A DNA stretch of 64,000 nt. Source: Shinella kummerowiae (lineage in GTDB: Bacteria > Pseudomonadota > Alphaproteobacteria > Rhizobiales > Rhizobiaceae). The DNA lies in the NCBI RefSeq assembly GCF_009827055.1, contig NZ_WUMK01000001.1, positions 1 through 64,000 on the forward strand, in the 5' to 3' direction. The position numbers and the translations under genes are program-made. The notes below the pieces were generated by a model, which saw only the letters and a list, made by a program, of their open reading frames with translations, did not search any database and was not told where the DNA came from. This document shows positions 26,315 through 35,761 of this stretch, in pieces (position 1 is the first letter of the stretch; each line of letters opens with the position of its first letter).

Positions 26315-29300
26315 ATGCGCATAGAACGTCGCTTCACCAAACCCGGCCAGTCGGCCTATGCGGAGATCGAGTTCCGCAAGGCCATCAGCGAGATCAAGAA
26401 CCCGGACGGCTCGATCGTCTTCCGGCTCGCCGACATTGACGTGCCGGCGCAGTTCTCCCAGGTCGCCGCCGACATCCTTGCCCAGAAATATTTCCGCAAG
26501 GCCGGCGTGCCCGCGCGCCTGAAGAAGGTCGAAGAGAACGACGTCCCCTCCTTCCTGTGGCGCTCCGTGCCCGATACCGACGCCCTGAAGGCGCTGCCGG
26601 AAAATGAGCGCTACGGCTCGGAAACCGATGCCCGCCAGGTCTTTGACCGCCTCGCCGGCACCTGGACCTACTGGGGCTGGAAGGGCAAGTATTTCGCTTC
26701 CGAAGAAGACGCTGCCGCCTTCAAGGACGAGCTTGCCTATATGCTAGCCACGCAGCGCGTTGCGCCCAACAGCCCGCAGTGGTTCAACACCGGCCTGCAC
26801 TGGGCCTATGGCATCGACGGCCCCGGCCAGGGCCACTTCTATGTCGACCCCTTCACCGGCAAGCTGACCAAGTCCAAATCGTCCTACGAACATCCCCAGC
26901 CACATGCCTGCTTCATCCAGTCGGTCGAAGACGATCTCGTTAACGAGAACGGCATCATGGACCTGTGGGTGCGTGAAGCCCGCCTGTTCAAGTACGGTTC
27001 GGGCACCGGCTCCAACTTCTCCTATCTGCGCGGCGAAGGCGAAAAGCTTTCGGGCGGCGGCCGCTCCTCCGGCCTGATGAGCTTCCTGAAGATCGGTGAC
27101 CGCGCCGCCGGCGCCATCAAGTCGGGCGGCACGACGCGCCGTGCGGCTAAGATGGTCGTGGTCGATATCGACCATCCGGATATCGAGGCCTACATCAACT
27201 GGAAGGTCAAGGAAGAGCAGAAAGTGGCGGCGCTTGTCACCGGCTCGAAGATCGTCGCCAACCACCTCAAGGCCATTATGAAGGCCTGCGTGAATTGCTC
27301 GGCCGACGGCGACAAGTGCTACGATCCGGCAGAAAACCCGGCCCTCAAGCGCGAAATCCGCGCTGCCAAGAAGAGCCAGGTTCCGGAAAACTACATCAAG
27401 CGCGTCATCCAGTTCGCCAAGCAGGGCTACAAGGACCTCGAGTTCAAGACCTACGACACGGACTGGGATTCGGAAGCCTACCTCACCGTCTCTGGCCAGA
27501 ACTCCAACAACTCCGTCTCGCTGAAGGACGATTTCCTGCGCGCTGTCGAGAATGACGGCGACTGGAACCTGACCGCCCGCAAGGACGGCAAGGTCATGAA
27601 GACGCTGAAGGCCCGCGACCTCTGGGAGCAGATCTCCTATGCCGCCTGGGCATCGGCCGATCCGGGCCTGCACTTCAACACCACGATGAACGACTGGCAC
27701 ACCTCGCCGGCCGCGGGCCCGATCCGCGCCTCGAACCCGTGCTCGGAATACATGTTCCTCGACGACACGGCCTGCAACCTCGCCTCGCTGAACCTGCTTC
27801 AGTTCAAGGATGCGGCCACCAAGAACATCAACATCGCCGACTACGAACATGCCGTCCGCTTGTGGACAATCGTGCTCGAAGTCTCAGTGATGATGGCACA
27901 GTTCCCGTCGCGCCAGATTGCCGAGCGCTCCTACGAGTACCGCACGCTCGGTCTCGGCTACGCCAATATCGGCGGCCTGCTGATGTCGTCCGGCATCCCC
28001 TATGACTCGACGGAAGGCCGCGCCATCGCCGGCGCGCTGACCGCCATCATGACCGGCGTTTCCTACGCCACCTCGGCCGAAATGGCGGGCGAACTCGGTA
28101 CGTTCCCGGGCTTTGGACCGAATCGCGACAACATGCTGCGCGTCATGCGCAACCATCGCCGCGCCGCCTATGGCGAAACCACCGGCTATGAAGCCCTCTC
28201 GGTCAACCCGGTTGCCCTCGTCCATGACGAATGCCCGGACCAGACGCTGATCGTCCATGCCAAGGCCGCCTGGGACAAGGCCGTCGCACTCGGCGAGAAA
28301 CACGGCTACCGCAACGCCCAGACGACCGTCATCGCGCCGACCGGCACGATCGGCCTCGTCATGGACTGCGACACGACCGGCATCGAACCCGACTTCGCTC
28401 TGGTGAAGTTCAAGAAGCTCGCCGGCGGCGGCTACTTCAAGATCATCAACCGCGCAGTACCGGAAGCCCTTCGCACGCTCGGCTATTCGGAAAGCCAGAT
28501 CGCCGAGATCGAGGCCTATGCCGTCGGCCACGGTAACTTCAACCAGGCGCCGGCCGTCAACCCCGGCTCGCTGAAGGCCAAGGGTTTTCCGGACGACAAG
28601 ATCGAAGCCGTCAATGCCGGCCTGAAGTCCGCCTTCGACATCAAGTTCGCCTTCAACCAGTGGACGCTCGGCGCCGACTTCCTGAAGGACGTGCTGAAGG
28701 TCTCGGATGCGCAGCTCTCCGACATGTCCTTCAACCTGCTGGAGCATATCGGCTTCTCGAAGAAGGACATCGAGGCCGCCAACATCCACGTCTGCGGTGC
28801 GATGACGCTGGAAGGCGCGCCTTTCCTCAAGGCCGAACACCTGGCAGTGTTCGATTGCGCCAATCCCTGCGGCAAGATCGGCAAGCGCTACCTCTCGGTC
28901 GAAAGCCACATCCGCATGATGGCGGCCGCCCAGCCGTTCATCTCGGGCGCCATTTCCAAGACGATCAACATGCCAAACGAGGCGACCGTCGAGGATTGCA
29001 AGAACGCCTACATGCTCTCCTGGAAGCTCGCGCTGAAGGCCAACGCGCTTTACCGCGATGGCTCCAAGCTCTCCCAGCCGCTCAACGCCTCGCTGATCGA
29101 GGACGAAGAGGACGAGGATGATGCGATCGAAGCCCTGGTCGCAGCCCCCGCTGCCGCCCAGGCCGTCACGGTCACCGAAAAGATCGTCGAGCGCATCATC
29201 GAGCGTGTCATCCGCGACCGCGAAAAGCTGCCGAACCGCCGCCAGGGCTACACCCAGAAGGCCGTCGTCGGCGGGCACAAGGTGTATCTGCGCACCGGCG

Positions 29301-30145
29301 AATTCGGTGACGGCCGCCTCGGCGAGATCTTCATCGACATGCACAAGGAAGGCGCTGCCTTCCGTGCGATGATGAACAACTTCGCCATCGCCATCTCGCT
29401 CGGCCTGCAGTACGGCGTGCCGCTCGAAGAATATGTGGAGGCCTTCACCTTCACCAAGTTCGAGCCGGCCGGCATGGTCCAGGGCAACGACGCGATCAAG
29501 AACGCGACGTCGATCCTCGACTACGTCTTCCGCGAACTCGCCGTCTCCTATCTCGGCCGCCATGACCTCGCGCATGTCGACCAGTCGGACTTCTCCAACA
29601 CGGCCCTCGGCAAGGGCATCCAGGAAGGCAAGACCAACCCGTTCTCGACCGGCTGGACGCGCGGCCACAAGCCGACGCTCATCCAGGGCGGCCAGGCCGG
29701 CGATCGCCAGCTCGGCGAGCCGAAGGGTGCGGCAACCGCCGCCCCCGCCAAGGCCTCGTCGACCGGCAACGTCACCTCCTTTGCCGGCAACGCTGCCCGC
29801 AAGCTGGAGCCGGCGACCGCCATCTCCACCCACGAAATCGTCGCCTTCAAGCGCGATTACGAGGAGCGCGCCGCCGAGCTTGCCGAGGAAATCGCTGACG
29901 AAGTGGCCGAGGACATTGCGGACGAAGGCGCCCAGAGCGTCACCGCCCTCTTCTCCGACAAGGCCGCCGCCGAAGCCGCCAGCGCCAAGGCAGATGCCAA
30001 GAAGCTCGAAGCCGAACGCCGCATGCGCTCGATCGCCCAGGGCTATACGGGCAACATGTGCTCCGAGTGCCAGAACTTCACGATGGTGCGCAACGGCACC
30101 TGCGAGAAGTGCGACACCTGCGGCGCCACGAGCGGGTGCAGCTAA
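26315..30145 (+). CDS. nrdJ: Adenosylcobalamin-dependent (class II) ribonucleotide reductase
   Basis: 1276 residues, the long alphaproteobacterial NrdJ type. It makes deoxyribonucleotides using adenosylcobalamin. Visible features: [17 protein letters not shown] near residue 150; the catalytic-barrel motifs SNPCSEYMF (active-site Cys) and [15 protein letters not shown]; the CNPCGKIG-like block near 850; a late domain with [18 protein letters not shown]; and a C-terminal cysteine cluster ([21 protein letters not shown]) for reduction by thioredoxin or glutaredoxin. An Ala/Glu-rich linker (about 1130-1240) separates the last parts. The ATG at 26315 was chosen because family sequence ([11 protein letters not shown]) begins there with a GAGGAC site upstream. 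It is monocistronic with its own terminator. Confidence 0.95.
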   Translation: MRIERRFTKPGQSAYAEIEFRKAISEIKNPDGSIVFRLADIDVPAQFSQVAADILAQKYFRKAGVPARLKKVEENDVPSFLWRSVPDTDALKALPENERYGSETDARQVFDRLAGTWTYWGWKGKYFASEEDAAAFKDELAYMLATQRVAPNSPQWFNTGLHWAYGIDGPGQGHFYVDPFTGKLTKSKSSYEHPQPHACFIQSVEDDLVNENGIMDLWVREARLFKYGSGTGSNFSYLRGEGEKLSGGGRSSGLMSFLKIGDRAAGAIKSGGTTRRAAKMVVVDIDHPDIEAYINWKVKEEQKVAALVTGSKIVANHLKAIMKACVNCSADGDKCYDPAENPALKREIRAAKKSQVPENYIKRVIQFAKQGYKDLEFKTYDTDWDSEAYLTVSGQNSNNSVSLKDDFLRAVENDGDWNLTARKDGKVMKTLKARDLWEQISYAAWASADPGLHFNTTMNDWHTSPAAGPIRASNPCSEYMFLDDTACNLASLNLLQFKDAATKNINIADYEHAVRLWTIVLEVSVMMAQFPSRQIAERSYEYRTLGLGYANIGGLLMSSGIPYDSTEGRAIAGALTAIMTGVSYATSAEMAGELGTFPGFGPNRDNMLRVMRNHRRAAYGETTGYEALSVNPVALVHDECPDQTLIVHAKAAWDKAVALGEKHGYRNAQTTVIAPTGTIGLVMDCDTTGIEPDFALVKFKKLAGGGYFKIINRAVPEALRTLGYSESQIAEIEAYAVGHGNFNQAPAVNPGSLKAKGFPDDKIEAVNAGLKSAFDIKFAFNQWTLGADFLKDVLKVSDAQLSDMSFNLLEHIGFSKKDIEAANIHVCGAMTLEGAPFLKAEHLAVFDCANPCGKIGKRYLSVESHIRMMAAAQPFISGAISKTINMPNEATVEDCKNAYMLSWKLALKANALYRDGSKLSQPLNASLIEDEEDEDDAIEALVAAPAAAQAVTVTEKIVERIIERVIRDREKLPNRRQGYTQKAVVGGHKVYLRTGEFGDGRLGEIFIDMHKEGAAFRAMMNNFAIAISLGLQYGVPLEEYVEAFTFTKFEPAGMVQGNDAIKNATSILDYVFRELAVSYLGRHDLAHVDQSDFSNTALGKGIQEGKTNPFSTGWTRGHKPTLIQGGQAGDRQLGEPKGAATAAPAKASSTGNVTSFAGNAARKLEPATAISTHEIVAFKRDYEERAAELAEEIADEVAEDIADEGAQSVTALFSDKAAAEAASAKADAKKLEAERRMRSIAQGYTGNMCSECQNFTMVRNGTCEKCDTCGATSGCS

Positions 30146-30179
30146 GTCCTGACAACACTGTTTCGTGCTGAAACATGGA

Positions 30180-30217
30180 TCCCGCCGATGTCCCAGACGT
30201 TGGCGGGATTTTCTTTT
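30180..30217 (+). terminator. Terminator of nrdJ
   Basis: Stem TCCCGCC/GGCGGGA with a 15-nt loop, followed by TTTTCTTTT, 35 nt after the stop. Confidence 0.8.
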
Positions 30218-30318
30218 GACAGATGCTGGGGGGAATCATGCAAGTGAGGGCGGTCGGCCGAGTCGAGCGGTCTACCCTCTAGCCGACAAAAGAACCTGGA
30301 TGCGGGAACGCTACGTTG

Positions 30319-30801
30319 TCACGTAGCTGGCGTGCGAAGGTTGGCGGCGGCCCGGGCGATCGTGTCTGCCAGTTCGTTGCCTTCGATGCCATCGTGCCCT
30401 CGGCACCATTCAACGCGAAGGCCGGGGTTGGCGCTGAGCTGGCGGTCGAGCTCCTGCCATAGGGCTACGTCCGGTATCGTCCGCTTCCTCTTCCGGAAAT
30501 TCGGCTCGATCCGTCGCCAATCATTGTTTCGCCAGATCGGCCGGAAACGCCGACAGCCTTCTTCTGCCCGGCTGGAGTCGGTCCATATCGTGGCTGCTGC
30601 GCCACGCCACTCCGTGTTGATCCAGATCGCCGCGTTCAAAATGGCCAGCACTTCGAACGTGTTGTTCGAGCTTCCCGGCGCAGAGCCATGGGCGCGATGG
30701 ACCTCCCGCCCTGCCTGAAACACCACGAAAGCCCATCCTCCGGCCAACCGTCGGGGGTTGAAAGAGCCATCGGCGAAGACCTCGATCAAATCTCGTTCCA
30801 T
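30319..30801 (-). CDS. RNase H family protein (RNase HI-like)
   Basis: 160 residues with all four RNase H acidic residues in order: Asp in FADGSF (about 10), Glu in NNTFEVLAIL (about 50), Asp in WTDSS (about 75) and Asp in the GIEGNELADTIA motif (about 148), plus the RVEWCRGHDG histidine loop. The rest of the sequence is atypical: a Trp/Arg-rich stretch RFRPIWRNNDWRR in the middle and no KTADGKPVKN-type basic protrusion. It is therefore a divergent RNase HI, possibly an extra copy beside a housekeeping rnhA elsewhere. It lies just downstream of cckA's 3' end region with a 75-nt gap and has a terminator-free 3' side. Confidence 0.8.
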   Translation of the reverse strand: MERDLIEVFADGSFNPRRLAGGWAFVVFQAGREVHRAHGSAPGSSNNTFEVLAILNAAIWINTEWRGAAATIWTDSSRAEEGCRRFRPIWRNNDWRRIEPNFRKRKRTIPDVALWQELDRQLSANPGLRVEWCRGHDGIEGNELADTIARAAANLRTPAT

Positions 30802-30876
30802 GAGAGACTCAGTCCGACAGACGAGGATTGAGACAAAGCCTAGATCGGCTTGGATACGCCCGAGCTACACATCGCC

Positions 30877-33474
30877 TCAAGCGTCCAGCATCTCCCGCAC
30901 CGCCTCGGCAAGCTGCTTCAGCGAGAACGGTTTCGGCAGGAAGCCGAATTTGGCGTCTGCGGGGAGGTTGCGGGCGAAGGCGTCTTCGGCATAGCCGGAG
31001 ACGAAGATGAACTTCATATCGGGATAGGTTTTGCGCAGTTCGCGCAAGAGCGACGGGCCATCCATTTCGGGCATGACGACGTCGGAGACGACGATGTCGA
31101 CGGCGCCATTCAGCTCTTCCATGATCTCGAGCGCTTCGACGCCGGAGCCGGCCTCGTGCACCGTGTAGCCGCGGGTCTCCAGCATGCGCTTGCCACCGCG
31201 GCGCACGGCCTCCTCGTCCTCGACAAGGAGCACCACGGCCGAGCCGCCGGTGAGGTCGCGCGGTTCCTTTTCCACGATCTGCGCGGCCGGCTGCTGCGTC
31301 GTATCGGCAACGGCTGCGACATCCACCGGCACGACGTCTTCGATATGCCGTGGCATGAGGATGCGGAATGTCGTGCCCTTGCCGACTTCGGAATCGAGAT
31401 AGATATAGCCGCCGGTCTGCTTGACGATGCCATAGACCATGGAGAGGCCGAGGCCGGTGCCCTTGCCGACTTCCTTGGTCGTGAAGAACGGCTCAAAGAT
31501 CTTGTCGATGATTTCCGGCGGGATGCCGGTGCCCTGGTCGGCGACTTCGATTTCCACATAGTCGCCCGGCGGCAGGTCGCGCAGGTTGCGCGCGGCCGCC
31601 TCCTCCGCTTCGACATTGCGGGTGCGGAAGGTTATGGTGCCGCCATCCGGCATGGCGTCGCGGGCATTGACGGCGAGGTTGATCAGCACCTGCTCGAACT
31701 GGCCGAGATCGGTCTTCACCGGCCACAGATCCCGGCCATAGGCGACATCGATCTTGACGTTGGTGCCCGTCATGCGGTCGACGAGCATGCGCAGGTCGCC
31801 GATGACATCGGTCATGTTCAGCACCGTCGGGCGCATGGTCTGCTTGCGCGAGAAGGCGAGCAATTGGCGCACCAGCACGGCTGCACGGTTGGCGTTGCGC
31901 TTGATCTCCATGAGATCGGCAAAACTTGCATCGGCAGGACGCGCCGACAACAGCAGATGGTCGGAGGACAGCAGGATCGCCGTCAGCACGTTGTTGAAGT
32001 CGTGCGCGATGCCCCCGGCGAGCGTGCCGACCGCATTCATCTTCTGCGTCTGCGCCATCTGCGTCTCGAGCGCCCGCTGCTCGGTTATCTCGACGGCGTA
32101 GACGATGGCAGCCTCTTCCGGCGCTTCGTCGCTCTGGTCGATGACAGCGTTCACGTAGAAGCGGAAATGCCGGCCGTCATCGGCCGGATGCAGTGAATCG
32201 AGCGGTGGAATATCGCCCTGGCGATCCTTGGCCGCATCGAGCGCGGATTGCAGGCGCAGGCGATCCGTGTCGTGCACGATGGTTTCGAGTTTCGCGCCGC
32301 GGTCGATGTCGTCGCGCGACACGACCCCGGAAAACAGCTTCAGGAAGGGCGCATTGGTGCGCAGGATACGGCCGTTGCCGTCGACGGAAGCGATCGCCAT
32401 CGGCGTGTTGTTGAAGAAGCGCGTGAAACGCATGGAGGCGATCGACGCGGACTGATCGCTGTCGCCACCCTCCTCCCGCGCCAGAACGATGGTGCGGCTT
32501 TCGCCGGGCGCCCCGTCGCGCATGGAAGAGACGCGGTGCACCATGCGCACCGGCAGGCTCTGGCCGTTCGTCTTGCGCAGGTCAAGATCCAGCGTCTCGG
32601 TGCGCTTCTGCCCCGGCTCCGCCTGGACAGACTGGATGAGGGAAAGCCCCTCGCCCGCCACGACATCGGCAATCGACAGCGACCCAGGCTGGAACTTGGC
32701 GAGATCGATGCCGAGCCATTCGGCGAGCGTGGCGTTGAGATAGACGATCTCGCCCTTGCGGCCGGCGGAAAAGAAGCCGGCCGGCGCGTGGTCGAGATAG
32801 TCGATCGCGTTCTGCAGCTCCTTGAAGAAGCGCTCCTGGTCGTCCCGTTCGGAGGTGATGTTGGAAATCTGCCAGATATAGAGCGGCTGCTTGGCGTTCT
32901 CGCGGTTCGGTAGAATGCGCGCCTTGAGGCGATACCACTGGGCGCCCGAGCCGTTGGCGCCGGATGCGTTGAGCGGCTTCTGGACCCGGAATTCCTCCGC
33001 CCCTTCCTTGCCCTCGTGCAGGCCGTTCGTCAGGCGATAGACCGATTCGGTGGCGTCGCGGTTGCGCGAGAGCAATGTCTCCAGCGTCTGCACTTCCGCA
33101 TTGCCTTGTGCGCCCGTCAGCGCCCCGTAGGCGGTGTTGGCATAGACGATGCGGCCCTTGCGGTCCGTCACGACGGTTCCATCCGGGTGGGAATCGAGAA
33201 ACGAACGCGCGAGATCGTCGGATCCCGTCGCCTGCGGCATGAATTCGACGAGGCCGATGAGTGCGGACACGACGAAGAAGATACCGGCCATGGCCAGCAC
33301 GCCGAGCACGCCGAGCACGAGTTCGTTGTCGAGCTGGTTCTTGAAGACGATGAAGGCACCTGCAGAGGCCGCAAGCACAACGGCAAGCAGCACGACGCGA
33401 AACGCGACCGCCGGCCGCACGCCACGCTCCACGATCGGCCCATTGTCCTCGCCCGGTCGCTTCATCGTCGTCAT
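30877..33474 (-). CDS. cckA: Hybrid histidine kinase CckA (cell-cycle phosphorelay)
   Basis: 865 residues. Two membrane helices (about 23-44 and 52-76) are followed by PAS domains (about 85-210, 215-335 and a third-like segment 345-470), a DHp domain with the phospho-acceptor His in [12 protein letters not shown] (about residue 491), an ATPase domain ([28 protein letters not shown]) and a C-terminal receiver with [12 protein letters not shown]. CckA feeds the ChpT-CtrA and CpdR relay controlling the alphaproteobacterial cell cycle. The ATG at 33474 has a GAGGGA site; in-frame codons further upstream are rejected. It is divergent from the FliO-like gene. Confidence 0.93.
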   Translation of the reverse strand: MTTMKRPGEDNGPIVERGVRPAVAFRVVLLAVVLAASAGAFIVFKNQLDNELVLGVLGVLAMAGIFFVVSALIGLVEFMPQATGSDDLARSFLDSHPDGTVVTDRKGRIVYANTAYGALTGAQGNAEVQTLETLLSRNRDATESVYRLTNGLHEGKEGAEEFRVQKPLNASGANGSGAQWYRLKARILPNRENAKQPLYIWQISNITSERDDQERFFKELQNAIDYLDHAPAGFFSAGRKGEIVYLNATLAEWLGIDLAKFQPGSLSIADVVAGEGLSLIQSVQAEPGQKRTETLDLDLRKTNGQSLPVRMVHRVSSMRDGAPGESRTIVLAREEGGDSDQSASIASMRFTRFFNNTPMAIASVDGNGRILRTNAPFLKLFSGVVSRDDIDRGAKLETIVHDTDRLRLQSALDAAKDRQGDIPPLDSLHPADDGRHFRFYVNAVIDQSDEAPEEAAIVYAVEITEQRALETQMAQTQKMNAVGTLAGGIAHDFNNVLTAILLSSDHLLLSARPADASFADLMEIKRNANRAAVLVRQLLAFSRKQTMRPTVLNMTDVIGDLRMLVDRMTGTNVKIDVAYGRDLWPVKTDLGQFEQVLINLAVNARDAMPDGGTITFRTRNVEAEEAAARNLRDLPPGDYVEIEVADQGTGIPPEIIDKIFEPFFTTKEVGKGTGLGLSMVYGIVKQTGGYIYLDSEVGKGTTFRILMPRHIEDVVPVDVAAVADTTQQPAAQIVEKEPRDLTGGSAVVLLVEDEEAVRRGGKRMLETRGYTVHEAGSGVEALEIMEELNGAVDIVVSDVVMPEMDGPSLLRELRKTYPDMKFIFVSGYAEDAFARNLPADAKFGFLPKPFSLKQLAEAVREMLDA

Positions 33475-33770
33475 CAATCCCTCATCTGCAACGGTCCGGC
33501 CTTGCGCTTCGCCCGCACCCGATGCCAGAATCATGTTTATCCGCCCGAGGGAAGCGCAGAAAGCCATCGAGGGAAAGCAAGATCGCGAATTCACAGGGAA
33601 TATTCCGCCTGAACCATCGCAATTTCCATAGGCTGCCATAGTTAGGCGACGATGACGGCGGCAATAGGTGCTGGACAAGCGCGGCAAAGCGCTTGTACCA
33701 CCCCAGGAAAAGCCGTCAAATGCAGCCGGCTTGGCGAAAAGCCAATCTGCAGAAAAGGAGTGAGCGCGCC

Positions 33771-34754
33771 ATGTTCCAGGAGATTCTCACGGAGAACGGC
33801 ACGAAGTTCGTCATCGCCGCGGTGGTGGTGCTGCTCGGTCTTCTCTGCCTCGCGCTGGTACTCTGGATCATCCGCGGCCGCCCCTCCTCGCCATTCATTC
33901 GCGGCGGGAGAAACCGCGCACCGCGCCTTGCCGTGCTTGATGCGGCCGCCATCGACACCCGCCGCCGGCTCGTGCTGGTGCGCCGGGACGATGTCGAACA
34001 CCTCATCATGATCGGCGGCCCGACCGACATCGTCATCGAGACCCGCATCGCCATCCCCTCGGCAGAAAACGCCCAGCCCGCCGAAAAACCCGTCCAGAAG
34101 GTGGAGCGGGCCGAGCCGACGCCTGCGCTGCAGGAAACGCCTGCCAAAGTGGCAGCGGAAGCGGTTTCAGCAGCACGCCCGGCGACCGTGACCGTGACCG
34201 CCACGGAGCGTCGCCCGACCACCACGCAGGAAGGGGTCTCCGCCATGGCGAAGGTGCTCTATGCCGGCGACGATGGCGGCACCGCCGCACGCGCCGTGCC
34301 GACGCGCACCGCCACGCAGCCCGTCGTGACAAACCAGCAGCCCCAGACGAGCGTCCAGCAACGCACGCCCGAACACCGTATCGAGGATGTTCTGGAGCAA
34401 AGCCGTCAGCGTGTGCTGACACAACAGCCGGCAGCAACGACAACGCAGGCAGCGATCGGGCAGACCGTACAGCGCCCGGTGACGGCACAACCCCTCGCCA
34501 AACCGGTTGCCGCAGTCGACAATCCGGCGCTCGTCAGCGAATTCGAGAAGATTCTCGAAGCGGAAATCACCGGCGGCGGTGCCACGCCCGCCAGCCGTAC
34601 GACCGCGCAGGCGACGTCAGGGCAGACGACCACCAATCCCACCCAGACTGCCAGTACGCTCGGGCAGGCACAGCCTGTTGCCAAGAGCCGTGAAGAAACC
34701 GAAGCGGAAATGGCCCGCCTGCTTGGCGAGATTGCGGCGAGCAGGAAAGCATAG
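33771..34754 (+). CDS. FliO-like membrane protein with long Thr/Gln-rich tail
   Basis: 327 residues. A single membrane helix (about 13-34) is followed by a FliO-type domain (about 45-95: RAPRLAVLDAAAIDTRRRLVLVRRDD and IMIGGPTDIVIE, quoted in parts). FliO assists assembly of the flagellar type III export gate. The remaining 230 residues are low-complexity (Thr, Gln, Ala, Pro) with two short conserved-looking blocks (EHRIEDVLEQSRQRVL and NPALVSEFEKILEAEI). No other flagellar genes are nearby, so the flagellar role is uncertain; in rhizobia this protein sits beside cckA rather than fliPQR. AAGGAG lies 11 nt before the ATG. A strong terminator follows. Confidence 0.65.
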   Translation: MFQEILTENGTKFVIAAVVVLLGLLCLALVLWIIRGRPSSPFIRGGRNRAPRLAVLDAAAIDTRRRLVLVRRDDVEHLIMIGGPTDIVIETRIAIPSAENAQPAEKPVQKVERAEPTPALQETPAKVAAEAVSAARPATVTVTATERRPTTTQEGVSAMAKVLYAGDDGGTAARAVPTRTATQPVVTNQQPQTSVQQRTPEHRIEDVLEQSRQRVLTQQPAATTTQAAIGQTVQRPVTAQPLAKPVAAVDNPALVSEFEKILEAEITGGGATPASRTTAQATSGQTTTNPTQTASTLGQAQPVAKSREETEAEMARLLGEIAASRKA

Positions 34755-34837
34755 CGCCAGACGCGCCGAGACGGGCGCGGACTTGCCCGTCCTTTGCGAA
34801 CGGCTCAATGACCTCACAAAAGCGTAGAAACCCCATA

Positions 34838-34873
34838 AAAAAGCCGCCGGAAACATCGTTCCGGCGGCTTTAG
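34838..34873 (+). terminator. Strong bidirectional terminator
   Basis: Perfect 13-bp stem (34840-34852 with 34859-34871) of A-rich then GC-rich sequence, flanked by A and T runs, between the convergent FliO-like gene and dksA. Confidence 0.88.
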
Positions 34874-34980
34874 CTGCTCAAGTCTCTGCGTCTCGTATTC
34901 CGCAACCGGCCGGCACCGGGATATCCGATGCTGGAGATCACGTCCTTTTCTGCCGGCCCTCTTCAAACCGGCAGAAACGG

Positions 34981-35400
34981 CTACTCGTCGCGATACACCT
35001 TTTCCCGACGCTCGTGGCGCTCCTGCGCCTCGATCGAAAGCGTTGCGATCGGGCGGGCGTCGAGACGCTTGAGACCGATCGGTTCACCTGTTTCCTCGCA
35101 GTAGCCGTAGGTGCCTTCGTCGAGACGCTGCAACGCCGCATCGATCTTGGAGATCAGCTTGCGTTGACGGTCACGTGCCCGAAGTTCGATGGCACGGTCG
35201 GTTTCGGAAGAAGCCCGGTCCGCGAGGTCCGGATGGTTAGCGCTTTCTTCCGCGAGATGGCCAAGGGTTTCACGCGCTTCGCGCAGAATGTCGTTTTTCC
35301 AGGCGTTCAACTTCGCTCGAAAGTAAGCCCGCTGGTTTGCACTCATGAATTCATCGCCCTCATCGAGGACGAAATTGCTAAGATCGATCTTCTCACTCAA
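34981..35400 (-). CDS. dksA: DksA-type RNA polymerase-binding regulator
   Basis: 139 residues. DksA binds the RNA polymerase secondary channel and acts with ppGpp. The coiled-coil region begins with QRAYFRAKLNAWKND, carries the DxADxA-type tip as DLADRASSETDRA, and a C-terminal zinc-like domain has GYCEETGEPIGLKRLDARP. This domain retains one Cys only instead of the four of E. coli DksA, as in other alphaproteobacterial DksA proteins that can work without zinc. The start is a TTG at 35400, fixed by an AGGAG site 7 nt upstream and by the expected SEKIDLSNF start; the ATG at 35421 has no site. Confidence 0.9.
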   Translation of the reverse strand: MSEKIDLSNFVLDEGDEFMSANQRAYFRAKLNAWKNDILREARETLGHLAEESANHPDLADRASSETDRAIELRARDRQRKLISKIDAALQRLDEGTYGYCEETGEPIGLKRLDARPIATLSIEAQERHERREKVYRDE

Positions 35401-35761
35401 CGCGATTCTCCTGAAGAACATCTCAAGGCGCGCTGTATATCCCTACAGGTAAGCTGATTCAAGCCTGTTGGAACTTACCCACGGTTTTCGCGTCTGCCTC
35501 TATTTTGAACCATGCCAGACTAATATTTCATCAAGATTACAACGGGATGGAGAAACCTGCCTGCGGGCACCCCATCGCACACCACCCGCCGCCGGGCCCT
35601 GTGCCTGTCCGCCGTGTCGCTCTGCCCCAAATATAGGCACCGAGATTCCCGACTGTAATGGACGCTAAACCGATTTTCTTTCGCGAAACTGTCCCATCGG
35701 GCGATTCAGACTTATTTTAGCAACTCGTGCTTCTCTTCCTCCAGGCAGGAGCGCGCATTGA
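35401..35761. other. Divergent intergenic region between dksA and GGDEF-EAL gene
   Basis: 361 nt without a supported gene. It must hold the dksA promoter on the minus strand and the GGDEF-EAL promoter on the plus strand. No clear consensus promoter, operator or riboswitch was recognised. Confidence 0.3.

Noticed and set aside
27884-29833. 649-codon minus-strand frame within nrdJ
   Set aside because: Shadow of nrdJ caused by high GC; composition is that of an antisense frame.
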